The notes under the pieces: model-generated
The model's input: only the letters and a program-made list of their open reading frames with translations
Told to the model about the DNA's origin: nothing
Database searches by the model: none
In this document: positions 55,648-64,000 of the stretch, piece after piece
Layout of the letters: each line of letters starts with the position of its first letter
Numbering within the stretch: position 1 is the first letter of the stretch
NCBI RefSeq assembly: GCF_000759855.1
Contig: NZ_JNAI01000009.1
Location: 62,001 to 126,000 of the forward strand
Direction: 5' to 3'
From: Prochlorococcus marinus str. MIT 9107
GTDB taxonomy: Bacteria; Cyanobacteriota; Cyanobacteriia; PCC-6307; Cyanobiaceae
Length of the DNA: 64,000 bases
Program-made: the position numbers and the translations under genes

Positions 55648-57441
55648 ATGTCGAATATTGATTTAAAAAGAAGAACAAAAATAGTTGCAACTATTGGTCC
55701 CGCAACACAGTCGGAAGATATAATTACAGATTTAATTAAAGCTGGAGTAACAACATTCAGATTGAATTTCTCACATGGAGATCATAAAGATCATGCAGAA
55801 AGAATTAAAACTATTAGGAAGGTATCAAAAAAATTAGATATCGATATTGGTATCCTGCAAGATCTGCAGGGACCAAAAATTAGATTAGGAAGATTTAAAG
55901 ATGGTCCCGTAAAAGTAAAAAAAGGGGATAAATTCACACTTACCTCCAATGAAGTTGATTGTACAAAAACTATAGCGAATGTAACCTACGATAAATTATC
56001 TCAAGAAGTTAGTGAAGGGAAAAGAATACTAATAGATGACGGTAAAATTGAGATGATTGTTGAAAAAATTGATATTAAAACTAACGTTTTAGAATGTTTG
56101 ATTACGGTTGGTGGAGTTCTTTCAAATAATAAAGGTGTAAATTTCCCAGATGTTCAATTATCAGTTAAGGCTTTAACAGATAAAGATAGGGAGGATTTAA
56201 AATTTGGTCTATCTGAAGGAGTTGACTGGATAGCTCTTAGTTTCGTAAGAAATCCATCAGATATTAACGAAATTAAAGATTTAATAAATAAAAATGGGCA
56301 TTCAACTCCTGTAGTTGCAAAAATAGAAAAATTCGAAGCTATAGATCAAATAGATACTTTATTACCTCTATGTGATGGTGTTATGGTTGCCAGAGGAGAC
56401 CTGGGAGTTGAAATGCCAGCTGAAGAGGTTCCTCTCTTACAGAAAGAATTAATAAGAAAAGCTAATTCATTAGGTATACCAATAATTACAGCTACTCAAA
56501 TGCTTGATTCAATGGCATCTAATCTACGACCAACTAGGGCAGAGGTAAGTGATGTTGCCAATGCAATACTAGATGGAACTGATGCAGTAATGCTTTCAAA
56601 TGAGACTGCCGTTGGTGATTATCCTGTAGAAGCAGTAAAAACGATGGCAACTATAGCTAGAAGAATTGAAAGAGATTATCCCCTTAAAGCTATTGAGAGT
56701 CACCTAGCTAGTACAATACCAAATGCTATTAGTGCAGCTGTTAGTAATATAGCTAGACAACTCGATGCAGGAGCAATAATTCCTTTAACAAAATCAGGCT
56801 CTACAGCTCGAAACGTAAGTAAATTTAGACCTCCAACTCCTATTTTGGCGACAACTACAGAGAGGAGTGTGGCGAGAAGATTACAATTAGTTTGGGGTGT
56901 GACCCCTATAGTTGTACAAAATGATGAAAGAACCGCAAAAACATTTAGTATAGCAATGCAAATTGCTCAAGAAATGGGGATACTAAATCAAGGAGATTTG
57001 GTAGTTCAAACGGCAGGTACACTTACTGGTATAAGCGGATCAACAGATTTAATAAAAGTTGGTTTAGTAAGAAAGATTGTTTCAAGAGGGGTCTCCATAG
57101 GTGAAATAGGAGTTACTGGAAAAGCGAGAATAATAAAAAACAATCTTGATATTTCGTTAATTTGTCCGGGAGAAATTTTATTTGTTCCAGAGGAATTTAT
57201 GGAAAATATACCATTGAGCAAAAATATAGCCGGAATAGTTACAAACCAAAAAGTAGACGATGTTTACTCATTATTTAATAAAAAAAATAAGAAGATTTCA
57301 ACAATCTGTAATTTAGAAAATATTGATGACCATCATTTTATTAATGGTGATCTAGTAACTTTACAACTTAATGAAGGGGTGATTTATATGGGACAAATTG
57401 AAGATGATGAAGAAGCAATAGATAAATATAAATATGTCTAG
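55648..57441 (+). CDS. pyk: pyruvate kinase with C-terminal extension
   Basis: 597 residues. The catalytic barrel has TKIVATIGPATQSEDIITDL, LQDLQGPKIRLGRF, VVAKIEKFEAIDQID and GVMVARGDLGVEMPAEEVP, with the cation/PEP-binding residues intact. The allosteric domain follows (FRPPTPILATTTERSVARRL). A further 110 residues (GVTGKARIIKNNLDISLICP) resemble the PEP-utilising phosphohistidine-type extension seen in many bacterial pyruvate kinases. It makes pyruvate and ATP. The last 8 bases overlap the ABC permease gene. Confidence 0.96.
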   Translation: MSNIDLKRRTKIVATIGPATQSEDIITDLIKAGVTTFRLNFSHGDHKDHAERIKTIRKVSKKLDIDIGILQDLQGPKIRLGRFKDGPVKVKKGDKFTLTSNEVDCTKTIANVTYDKLSQEVSEGKRILIDDGKIEMIVEKIDIKTNVLECLITVGGVLSNNKGVNFPDVQLSVKALTDKDREDLKFGLSEGVDWIALSFVRNPSDINEIKDLINKNGHSTPVVAKIEKFEAIDQIDTLLPLCDGVMVARGDLGVEMPAEEVPLLQKELIRKANSLGIPIITATQMLDSMASNLRPTRAEVSDVANAILDGTDAVMLSNETAVGDYPVEAVKTMATIARRIERDYPLKAIESHLASTIPNAISAAVSNIARQLDAGAIIPLTKSGSTARNVSKFRPPTPILATTTERSVARRLQLVWGVTPIVVQNDERTAKTFSIAMQIAQEMGILNQGDLVVQTAGTLTGISGSTDLIKVGLVRKIVSRGVSIGEIGVTGKARIIKNNLDISLICPGEILFVPEEFMENIPLSKNIAGIVTNQKVDDVYSLFNKKNKKISTICNLENIDDHHFINGDLVTLQLNEGVIYMGQIEDDEEAIDKYKYV

Positions 57442-58666
57442 GAGAATCTCAATAAAGGAAGCCTTAAGCATGGCTACAAAAACATTAGTATCTAATAAAT
57501 TGAGAAGTTCATTAACAATGCTTGGAATAATAATAGGAAATGCATCTGTGATCACACTCGTTGGACTTGGAAGAGGTGCTCAAACATTAGCAAAAAACCA
57601 ATTAAGTAATTTAGGGGCAAATGTTTTATTCATAGTTCCTGGAAACAATGACACTAGAAGAAGAGGCATTTCATTTCCTAAAAACTTAGTTTTAGAAGAT
57701 GCATTAGCAATAAGTAATCAAGTACCAACTGTTAAAAAAGTTGCTCCTCAAATCTCTGCGAACGAAATAGTTCAATCAAATTCTAAGAGCCTAAATATAT
57801 CAATTGCTGGAGTTACTCCAGAGTTTCTTGAAGTTAGAAGCTTTGAAGTAGATAATGGTAGATTTTTTTCAAAAAGTGATATCAATAGTGCAAGAAGTAA
57901 TGTAGTAATAGGACCTGATCTTAGAGATGAATTTTTCAAAAATAATTCTTCTCCACTTGGTGAAAAAATCAGAATTAAAGATCATACTTATGAAATAATA
58001 GGAATTTTAAAACCAAAAGGAGCTGTATTTGGCAGTAATCAAGATAAAAATGCTTATATTCCACTGACTACAATGGTCAATAGGATTACTGGAAAGGATC
58101 CTACTTATGGAGTTAGTTTAAGCTTCATTAGTGTGGAAGCTAAAAATAAAAATGCAACTAGTGCTGCAAAATTTCAAATTACTAATTTATTAAGGCAAAG
58201 ACATAAAATAATAAGAGATGATGACTTTGCTGTTCGATCACAAGAAGATGCTTTAAACATAGTAACTAGTATCACAAGTGGGTTAACATTTCTATTGGCA
58301 GGTATAGGGGCTGTCTCATTAGTCGTAGGAGGTATAGGAATAATGAATATTATGCTTGTTTCTGTTAGCGAAAGAACTGAAGAGATTGGTCTTAGAAAAG
58401 CAATAGGTGCAAAACAGTCAGACATATTAATTCAATTTTTAATCGAGGCATTGATTTTATCTACAATTGGAGGATTAATAGGAACTACAACTGGAATATC
58501 TGGTGTTTTTCTTTTATCTCTGTTAACACCATTACCTGCATCTGTAGGAATTACTACAACTCTTTCAACCATGATCATTTCAGGATCTATAGGTTTGATA
58601 TTTGGTGTTTTACCAGCAAAAAGAGCTTCTAGGTTAGATCCAATTGTTGCATTAAGAAGCTTATAA
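57434..58666 (+). CDS. MacB/FtsX-type ABC transporter permease
   Basis: 410 residues. A cytoplasmic N-terminal segment and a first span (LRSSLTMLGIIIGNASVITLVGLG) precede a periplasmic MacB-PCD domain (about 60-270). Three spans in the FtsX domain follow (FLLAGIGAVSLVVGGIGIMN, LIEALILSTIGGLIGT, STMIISGSIGLIFGVLPAKR). MLVSVSERTEEIGLRKAIGA is the coupling motif. The ATPase partner is not in this window. Likely exports a lipoprotein, peptide or other hydrophobic substrate. Overlap with pyk suggests the pair is co-transcribed; the link is otherwise unclear. Confidence 0.9.
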   Translation: MSRRISIKEALSMATKTLVSNKLRSSLTMLGIIIGNASVITLVGLGRGAQTLAKNQLSNLGANVLFIVPGNNDTRRRGISFPKNLVLEDALAISNQVPTVKKVAPQISANEIVQSNSKSLNISIAGVTPEFLEVRSFEVDNGRFFSKSDINSARSNVVIGPDLRDEFFKNNSSPLGEKIRIKDHTYEIIGILKPKGAVFGSNQDKNAYIPLTTMVNRITGKDPTYGVSLSFISVEAKNKNATSAAKFQITNLLRQRHKIIRDDDFAVRSQEDALNIVTSITSGLTFLLAGIGAVSLVVGGIGIMNIMLVSVSERTEEIGLRKAIGAKQSDILIQFLIEALILSTIGGLIGTTTGISGVFLLSLLTPLPASVGITTTLSTMIISGSIGLIFGVLPAKRASRLDPIVALRSL

Positions 58667-58681
58667 ATAGAATTTATAATC

Positions 58682-59254
58682 ATGCTCAATTTATATAAAT
58701 CAATTGAGATACTTGTCAGTCTTCAATTATTAATAATAACGGCAATGTTACCTATTTATATTCCACTCCCATTAATTAATAAATCAATTAATAGCTTTGA
58801 GATACCAATCACATGGCAAATAACAACAATTATATTTTTAACACTAATATTTAATAGCAAAGTAGTTTTCAGAGCATATACTATTTATATTTTTTTAGGG
58901 TTGTTTATATCTCCTGTCTTTCATGAAGGTGGTTCTCTAGGATATTTGCTAACTCCAAATTTTGGTTATTTATTAGGGGTATATCCATTAATAAAAATAA
59001 TTGATAAATTAAATAAAAAAAACAACATAAATATTGGCAACTTTTTAATAAATGGATTTTTAGCAATATGTGCTATGCATTTGACTGGAGTAATTTATAA
59101 CTTTATACAAATAATATATTACAATCAATTTAATATATTTTTATACAATCTTGGTAAATATTCTGTAGGTAAAATTGGATATCATTTAATAATGCTATTT
59201 CCATTAATATTACTTATTAAGCCTATAAAGTATTTTAAATATAATAAAAAATGA
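58682..59254 (+). CDS. bioY: BioY-like biotin transporter S component
   Basis: 190 residues with six predicted spans. Family features: LLIITAMLPIYIPLPLINKS near the start, AYTIYIFLGLFISPVFHEGG, SLGYLLTPNFGYLLGVYPLI (the G-Y-L-x-G-F/Y pattern of BioY), and a later AICAMHLTGVIYNFIQI. BioY binds biotin in ECF transporters, with or without BioMN; no ECF ATPase or EcfT is next to it. It overlaps lspA by four bases. Related ECF S components for other vitamins are possible. Confidence 0.8.
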   Translation: MLNLYKSIEILVSLQLLIITAMLPIYIPLPLINKSINSFEIPITWQITTIIFLTLIFNSKVVFRAYTIYIFLGLFISPVFHEGGSLGYLLTPNFGYLLGVYPLIKIIDKLNKKNNINIGNFLINGFLAICAMHLTGVIYNFIQIIYYNQFNIFLYNLGKYSVGKIGYHLIMLFPLILLIKPIKYFKYNKK

Positions 59255-59709
59255 TTAATAAAGTTCAAACAAAATACTATTTTATAATTTTGAGTTTTTT
59301 TATTATTATAATTGATCAATTTACTAAATATTTAATGTATCGTAATTACAAAACTTTGGTAAATAAAGATTTTATATTTTTTAAATTAGACTTCGTGAAA
59401 AATTACGGGGCTGCATTTAATATCTTTAGTGGTAGTAGAATATTTTTATCTATGATAAGTATAATAATATCAATAATACTTCTTTCTTTAATATTAAGAA
59501 AATACACTTCAAATATACTTGAAATATATTCATACTCTTTCATTCTTGGTGGAACTATTGGAAATGGAATTGATAGAATATTTATGGGTTTTGTGATTGA
59601 TTTCATAAATTTAAATTTTATAAATTTTCCGGTATTTAATATTGCCGATATATCTATTAATATTGGTTTTATATTAATAATATATAGTATTTTTAAAAAT
59701 AATAGTTAA
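59251..59709 (+). CDS. lspA: prolipoprotein signal peptidase (signal peptidase II)
   Basis: 152 residues with four spans. Catalytic Asp residues lie in GGTIGNGIDRIFMGFVIDFI and VFNIADISINIGF. KNYGAAFNIF is the conserved substrate-side motif. It cuts the signal peptide of lipidated prolipoproteins; LptC at 5.9 kb is one likely substrate. It overlaps bioY and is followed one base later by the GTPase gene. Confidence 0.95.
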   Translation: MINKVQTKYYFIILSFFIIIIDQFTKYLMYRNYKTLVNKDFIFFKLDFVKNYGAAFNIFSGSRIFLSMISIIISIILLSLILRKYTSNILEIYSYSFILGGTIGNGIDRIFMGFVIDFINLNFINFPVFNIADISINIGFILIIYSIFKNNS

Positions 59710-59710
59710 T

Positions 59711-61210
59711 ATGAAATACCTGAAAATAAAGTATATTAAATATTTTTTATTTATTTTAATTCTTTATTATATTTTTTTATTTATATTAAAAATAGTGAAT
59801 TTATATTCTCTTTTATTTTTAATAGTAGTTATTTTTACTCTATATATGAGTGATAAGAAATTATTTAAAAAAGTGGTTTATAAATTATTTTATAGTAATA
59901 AAATAAGTTCACTATCATTCAAAAATACTTATGGAGCAGCTAAAACAAGTTTAGACAGTATCGAAAAAATTAATAGAAAAATTAGTGATAAAGTAAAAGT
60001 AGAATTATTAAATTATGAAAAAAATAAATTAGAGAGACAATTAAAAACAGGAGATTATAAAGTTACACTTTTTGGAGCTGGTTCCTCAGGAAAAACATCT
60101 ATAGCAAGATCATTATTGAAAAATATTGTTGGAAAAACTTCTGCCAAAATAGGTACGACAAAGCAGATTAATAGTTATGTAATTCGAATCCCAATCTTAA
60201 AAAGAAACATTAACATAATAGATACTCCAGGATTATTTGAACCATCGAGAATTGGTGAAGAAAGAGAAAAATCAACGATATTACAGGCATCAAATTCTGA
60301 TTTGGTTCTCTTTGTTTTAGATCAGGACATAAACAAATATGAAAAATATTTAATTAATGAATTATTGAAAATAGGAAAAAAAATAATAATAGTACTAAAT
60401 AAATGTGACTTAAGAACGTTAGAAGATAATACCCTCATTAAAGAAAATATAATTTCTATTACTTCTGCTAAGAAAAATAAAATTTCAGTTGTTCAAACAA
60501 TTGCAGTACCTCAAAAATCCTCTTATATAAAATCAGACCCATTAAATTACAGTACAGATGTTGGGAGTTTGTTTAGAGAAATAATAGAAACTCTCGAAAG
60601 TAATGGAGAAGAGTTATTAGCTGAAAATATTCTCTTTAGCTCAAGCAAATTAGGAATTAAAAGTAAAAAATTCATACAAGAGCAAAGATATTTAATGTCA
60701 AATAAAGTTATTAAGAAATACATGTGGATAACAGGGGGGGTCATACTTGTTAATCCACTACCTGCTATTGATTTTCTTACTACCACTTCAGTTAACGTTC
60801 AAATGGTAATGGAATTATCAAAAATATATGAAATAACACTTACCAAAAAAGATGCAAAGGATTTATCAAAATCATTACTAAGTACTTTAGCTAAATTAGG
60901 AATCGTAAAAGGAGGACTTGCCATTATTTCTCCTGTTTTATCTACAAGTTTGACTAAAATAATTATCTCAAAGTCACTACAATCAATTACAGCAGGTTGG
61001 CTAATAAGAATAGTAGGACTAAGTTTGGTTGAATATTTTAAAAATGGACAAGATTGGGGAGACGGAGGAATTCAAGAAGTAGTAGATAATATCTACAGAA
61101 TAAGTAGGAGAGAGGAATTTTTAAATAATTTTGTAAATGAAGCTATCTCAAAAATTAAAATCAAAAAGTATTTTAAATCGAATAATAGGTTGCCCCCATC
61201 TCTTATGTGA
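59711..61210 (+). CDS. membrane-associated GTPase with DUF697 domain (YcjF-like)
   Basis: 499 residues. Two hydrophobic spans at about 10-50. The G domain has GAGSSGKTSIARSLLKNIVG (G1, about 122-130), DTPGLF (G3) and VLNKCD (G4). The C-terminal half has DUF697-type membrane helices (WITGGVILVNPLPAIDFLTT, LSTLAKLGIVKGGLAIISPV). Members of this cyanobacterial group are thought to act in membrane or ion homeostasis; the true role is unknown. A run of seven G (60734-60740) encodes the Gly-Gly of the TGGV segment. It is the last gene of the lspA unit. Confidence 0.85.
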   Translation: MKYLKIKYIKYFLFILILYYIFLFILKIVNLYSLLFLIVVIFTLYMSDKKLFKKVVYKLFYSNKISSLSFKNTYGAAKTSLDSIEKINRKISDKVKVELLNYEKNKLERQLKTGDYKVTLFGAGSSGKTSIARSLLKNIVGKTSAKIGTTKQINSYVIRIPILKRNINIIDTPGLFEPSRIGEEREKSTILQASNSDLVLFVLDQDINKYEKYLINELLKIGKKIIIVLNKCDLRTLEDNTLIKENIISITSAKKNKISVVQTIAVPQKSSYIKSDPLNYSTDVGSLFREIIETLESNGEELLAENILFSSSKLGIKSKKFIQEQRYLMSNKVIKKYMWITGGVILVNPLPAIDFLTTTSVNVQMVMELSKIYEITLTKKDAKDLSKSLLSTLAKLGIVKGGLAIISPVLSTSLTKIIISKSLQSITAGWLIRIVGLSLVEYFKNGQDWGDGGIQEVVDNIYRISRREEFLNNFVNEAISKIKIKKYFKSNNRLPPSLM

Positions 61211-61340
61211 TATTTGATAATTGATCATTAATGAAAGTCCTAAAATCAAAAATAGTTATTAAAAGTAAGTAAGCAATACAAATAGCAATAGATATAAAAC
61301 CTGTTACTATAGCTATAATTTTTGGTCTACCCATATTCAT
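61203..61340 (-). CDS. small membrane protein (45 aa) coupled to the decarboxylase gene
   Basis: 45 codons, below usual gene-calling limits. It begins MNMGRPKIIAIVTGFISIAI and continues CIAYLLLITIFDFRTFIND, i.e. one membrane helix with a basic N-terminus (RPK) and a polar C-terminus. Its ATG overlaps the TGA of the upstream decarboxylase gene (ATGA), the classical arrangement for translational coupling. The stop overlaps the 3' end of the convergent GTPase gene by eight bases. The second ATG (MGRPK) is an alternative start. The family is not recognised. Confidence 0.6.
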   Translation of the reverse strand: MNMGRPKIIAIVTGFISIAICIAYLLLITIFDFRTFINDQLSNIT

Positions 61341-62728
61341 TGATAAGGGTCAAAAAACTTCAAAAGTTCTTCAATATGAGAATTGTTAGTATTATAGTTT
61401 CCCATTACAACTCTTAAAAAATATTTACCTTTAAATTTTGGTCTAGAAAGCATAAAATTATTTTTCATCAGTTCATTTACTTTAGTTTGAGTCCAGATAT
61501 CTGAGTCTTTTGCCGTAAGTCCATTTGGTAAGAATGAAACAATATGTAAAGGGCCAGAATATATTTCAAATTTATTTTTACTTATATTTTTTATAAAAAA
61601 GTCCTTTTTGTCTATTGATGATTTTAATATATCTTCTATACCTTTCATACCTAAAAATCTTAAGCCAAGCCATAGTTTTATAACCTCTGCGGGTCTGGAA
61701 CCTTGTATGCCTATTTCTCCTCTGTTTAATATATTTTCATTAGATGATATGTATGGAAGTCCTGTAGAAAATGTATTTTCTAAAGTACTCATATTTGATA
61801 CCAATAAAAGAGAAGAAGTCTTGGTGATGCCAATTATTTTTTGAGGATTTATTGTTATGGAATTTGCCTTATCAATATTATTTATGCCTTCGATTGGAAT
61901 TGAAGTTACAGCAAAGATTCCTCCAATAGAGCCATCAATATGCAACCATATATCTCTCTCCTTGCATATTTCACTAATATCTTTAATAGGATCAATAGCT
62001 CCTCTTACAGTCGTTCCAAGTGTGGCAACAACAGCAAATATTTTTTTATTTTCTATTGAACAATTGTCTAATGTTTTCCTTAGACATTGTATATCCATAC
62101 ATCCTTTATTATCAGTTTTAACCCTAATGAGATTATTTTCATCGAGACCCATTATTCTTATGCATTTAATAAATGAAGAATGAGCATCTTCACTGACAAG
62201 TAACACAGATTTAGGATCTGAACCTAATCCAGCATTATGTCTAGCTGCTATGAGTGCGTTCAAATTACTTAAGGTACCTCCACTTGCTGCTATACCACCT
62301 GAATAATTATTAAAGCCTATTTTCTTTGCAAACCATTTGCATAATGATTCTTCAAGCAAAGTAACACTTGGAGATAACTCGTAAGCAAGAAGATTATTAT
62401 TTAAACCAGCAGCAATTAAATCACCCAAAATAGAGAATATCAAAGGTGGGGGATCAAGGTGTGCTAGGGAACCGGGATGAGCCGGATTATATGAACTATT
62501 CAAAAGTGATTCAATCTCAGAGAATAAATCCTCTGCGGAATTACCGTCCTCCTCAGGCATTATGCACTTGAAATTCTCTTCAAGAGGTAAAGGACCATAT
62601 TTTTCTGCATTAGAGAACCAGTTACAAAGAGTTTGAGTTGCTCTATTGAGAAGAGTGGTCAAATTATTGTTAGTCCCTAAATAAGACGGGAAGTATATAT
62701 CTTTTTTATTAATTAAATCTTCAGTCAT
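61337..62728 (-). CDS. PLP-dependent decarboxylase-like protein (group II)
   Basis: 463 residues. Group II decarboxylase landmarks: NPAHPGSLAHLDPPPLIFSI, ASGGTLSNLNALIAARH, VSEDAHSSFIKCIRIMGL (the PLP-stacking His), ATLGTTVRGAIDPI and WLHIDGSIGGIFA. The PLP lysine is in TINPQKIIGITKTSSLLL. Canonical enzymes have HVDAA and P-H-K; here HIDGS and P-Q-K are seen. The substrate is unknown; relatives act on glutamate, diaminobutyrate or aromatic amino acids. The start is 43 bases from divergent tadA. Confidence 0.83.
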   Translation of the reverse strand: MTEDLINKKDIYFPSYLGTNNNLTTLLNRATQTLCNWFSNAEKYGPLPLEENFKCIMPEEDGNSAEDLFSEIESLLNSSYNPAHPGSLAHLDPPPLIFSILGDLIAAGLNNNLLAYELSPSVTLLEESLCKWFAKKIGFNNYSGGIAASGGTLSNLNALIAARHNAGLGSDPKSVLLVSEDAHSSFIKCIRIMGLDENNLIRVKTDNKGCMDIQCLRKTLDNCSIENKKIFAVVATLGTTVRGAIDPIKDISEICKERDIWLHIDGSIGGIFAVTSIPIEGINNIDKANSITINPQKIIGITKTSSLLLVSNMSTLENTFSTGLPYISSNENILNRGEIGIQGSRPAEVIKLWLGLRFLGMKGIEDILKSSIDKKDFFIKNISKNKFEIYSGPLHIVSFLPNGLTAKDSDIWTQTKVNELMKNNFMLSRPKFKGKYFLRVVMGNYNTNNSHIEELLKFFDPYQ

Positions 62729-62771
62729 CAGATAAGATATCTAATAGTAAGTCTATTCTTAATATTGGTAA

Positions 62772-63287
62772 ATGAGGTATATTTTTGAAAATGAAAATAG
62801 TAATAGCGAACAACCAAATAGCACAAATAATTCAAACTATTCTAAATGGATGAACTTGATATTAAGAAGATCAGAAGAAATAGGACAGGTAGAATTACCA
62901 ATCTGTTCTGTAATTTTAGATGAGAGAGGAAGATGTATTGGAAGAGGTATTAATAGGAGAAATATTAATAAAGATCCATTAGGTCATGCTGAAATAATGG
63001 CACTAAGGCAAGCATCCTTAATAAAAAATGATTGGAGATTTAATGAATGTATTATTATCACAAATTTAGAACCATGTACCATGTGTGCATCGGCACTTAT
63101 TCAAGCACGGATGGGTAAAGTTGTTTTTGGAGCTTATGATAAGAAAAGAGGGGGGTTAGGCGGCTCAATTGACTTATCAAAACATAAAAGTTCTCATCAC
63201 AAAATGGAGATAATAGGAGGCATTTTAGAAGATGAATGTAGTAGGCTCTTACAAATATGGTTTAAAAATTTAAGGACTAAAATATAG
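62772..63287 (+). CDS. tadA: tRNA-specific adenosine-34 deaminase
   Basis: 171 residues. Zinc site: GHAEIMALRQASL with the ligand His at 72 and the catalytic Glu, and NLEPCTMCASALIQARMGKVVFGA (P-C-x-x-C). It converts the wobble adenosine of tRNA-Arg(ACG) to inosine. The N-terminal 20 residues (EN/NS-rich) are an extension relative to the minimal enzyme. The end overlaps the convergent aminotransferase by 11 bases. A six-G run is in the RGGLGG codons. Confidence 0.94.
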   Translation: MRYIFENENSNSEQPNSTNNSNYSKWMNLILRRSEEIGQVELPICSVILDERGRCIGRGINRRNINKDPLGHAEIMALRQASLIKNDWRFNECIIITNLEPCTMCASALIQARMGKVVFGAYDKKRGGLGGSIDLSKHKSSHHKMEIIGGILEDECSRLLQIWFKNLRTKI

Positions 63288-64000
63288 AATGCTTCTTTAA
63301 CTCAGTATCAAAGAGGTTTAATAATCTATCTACATTTTCTTCACTTGAGTTAAAACCCATTAACCCAATACGCCATACCTTTCCAGATAATTCACCAAGT
63401 CCATTACCTATTTCTATTCCAAAGTTTCTTAAAAGATGGTTTCTAAATCCATCTCCATCAACAAATGGAGGAATCTTAACTGTTGTAAGAGTGGGCAATC
63501 TATAATCCTTTGATACATGTAATTCCAAACCCAGAATTTCTAAACCACTCCATAGTCTATTGGCATTAGTATTATGTCTATTCCAAACATTTTCTAACCC
63601 CTCATTTGCTATTAATCGTAAACCTTCTCGAATAGCAAAATTCATATTTACAGGCGCGGTATGATGGTAAACACGATCAGAACCCCAATATTTATTTAAT
63701 AAAGATAAATCTAAGTACCAATTAGGTACTTTTGTTTTTCTTAAACTTAGTTTTTCTTCAGCTCTTTTATTCATTGTAAAAGGGCTTAATCCTGGGGGGC
63801 AACTTAATCCCTTCTGACTACAACTGTATGCTAGATCAATTTTCCATTCATCTATGAATAATTCTAAAGCTCCAAGTGAAGTAACTGCATCAACTAAAAA
63901 CAAGCAGTTATTTTTTCTACATATATCACCAATCCCTTCAAGAGGCTGTAAAACACCACTTGATGTTTCAGCATGGACAATAGCAAAAATGGCTGGTTTT
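63277..64000 (-). CDS. serine-pyruvate / alanine-glyoxylate-type aminotransferase, 5' end outside window
   Basis: Partial: the 3' 241 codons of a class V aminotransferase, open to the right edge. The visible part begins KPAIFAIVHAETSSGVLQPL and has LEGIGDICRKNNCLFLVDAV. The PLP lysine lies in DLAYSCSQKGLSCPPGLSPF. KVPNWYLDLSLLNKYWGSD and YHHTAPVNMNFAIREGLRLI then match AGT/SPT family sequences. It transaminates glyoxylate or hydroxypyruvate, likely in photorespiration. The TTG at 63903 is internal, not a start. Confidence 0.93.
   Translation of the reverse strand, partial: KPAIFAIVHAETSSGVLQPLEGIGDICRKNNCLFLVDAVTSLGALELFIDEWKIDLAYSCSQKGLSCPPGLSPFTMNKRAEEKLSLRKTKVPNWYLDLSLLNKYWGSDRVYHHTAPVNMNFAIREGLRLIANEGLENVWNRHNTNANRLWSGLEILGLELHVSKDYRLPTLTTVKIPPFVDGDGFRNHLLRNFGIEIGNGLGELSGKVWRIGLMGFNSSEENVDRLLNLFDTELKKHSIF

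Overview
The window is a very AT-rich, densely packed piece of a cyanobacterial chromosome. Gene content points to a high-light-adapted Prochlorococcus. Evidence: photosystem I subunit PsaK, a complex C (cytochrome b6f) cofactor-assembly protein, cyanobacteria/plastid-restricted families (DUF1995, DUF2499/Ycf49-like, DUF3110, DUF3593), a C-terminally extended FdC2-type ferredoxin, B12-dependent MetH with CobN and CobU, very short intergenic gaps and tail-to-tail overlaps. The strain cannot be fixed from the sequence alone.

Layout. Bases 1-3370 are an accessory patch: seven or eight tiny genes on both strands (50-73 residues, most below usual gene-calling limits), one ribbon-helix-helix (RHH) regulator flanked by repeated GTG-N3-CAC palindromes, a hairpin, and gene remnants without start codons. 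Bases 3370-12340 are core genes: clpS, tRNA-Met(CAT), trmL, cobU, a CCB protein, lptC, metG, an RNase II-family protein, rpsR, rpmG and pheT. Bases 12342-13101 form the one long convergent gap, with a decayed ORF, several TAGACT-type hairpins and a 13-bp direct repeat. Next comes an RHH/J-domain fusion protein. Bases 14260-44250 are core metabolism: Ap4A phosphorylase, metH, ilvE, cobN, a PHP phosphoesterase, a HemG-type protoporphyrinogen oxidase, uvrC, coaD, a PBP4-like peptidase, cysteine desulfurase, dapF, leuS, pgi, purN, argC, ribBA, a cyclophilin and a dnaK-dnaJ pair. After tRNA-Ser(GGA), a plus-strand run (ferredoxin, suhB-like, hisZ, htpG, rpmB, peroxiredoxin, DUF2499, DUF3593, psaK) leads to dxs, ilvA, scpB, yggT, mazG-like, pyk, an ABC permease, bioY, lspA, a DUF697 GTPase, a PLP decarboxylase with a coupled 45-residue membrane protein, tadA, and a class V aminotransferase cut by the right edge.

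How genes work together. CobU and CobN belong to (pseudo)cobalamin synthesis and MetH uses the cofactor. ilvA and ilvE serve branched-chain amino-acid synthesis. ribBA opens riboflavin synthesis, supplying flavin for HemG and the flavin reductase-like protein. clpS, dnaK/dnaJ and htpG form a dispersed proteostasis set. Dxs feeds isoprenoids, HemG the tetrapyrroles, and PsaK, the CCB protein and the ferredoxin the photosynthetic apparatus.

No CRISPR array, insertion sequence, prophage or rRNA operon was seen. The best leads for something undescribed are the self-flanked RHH gene near 2.1-2.5 kb, and the repeat-rich gap at 12.35-13.1 kb beside the RHH/J-domain fusion.
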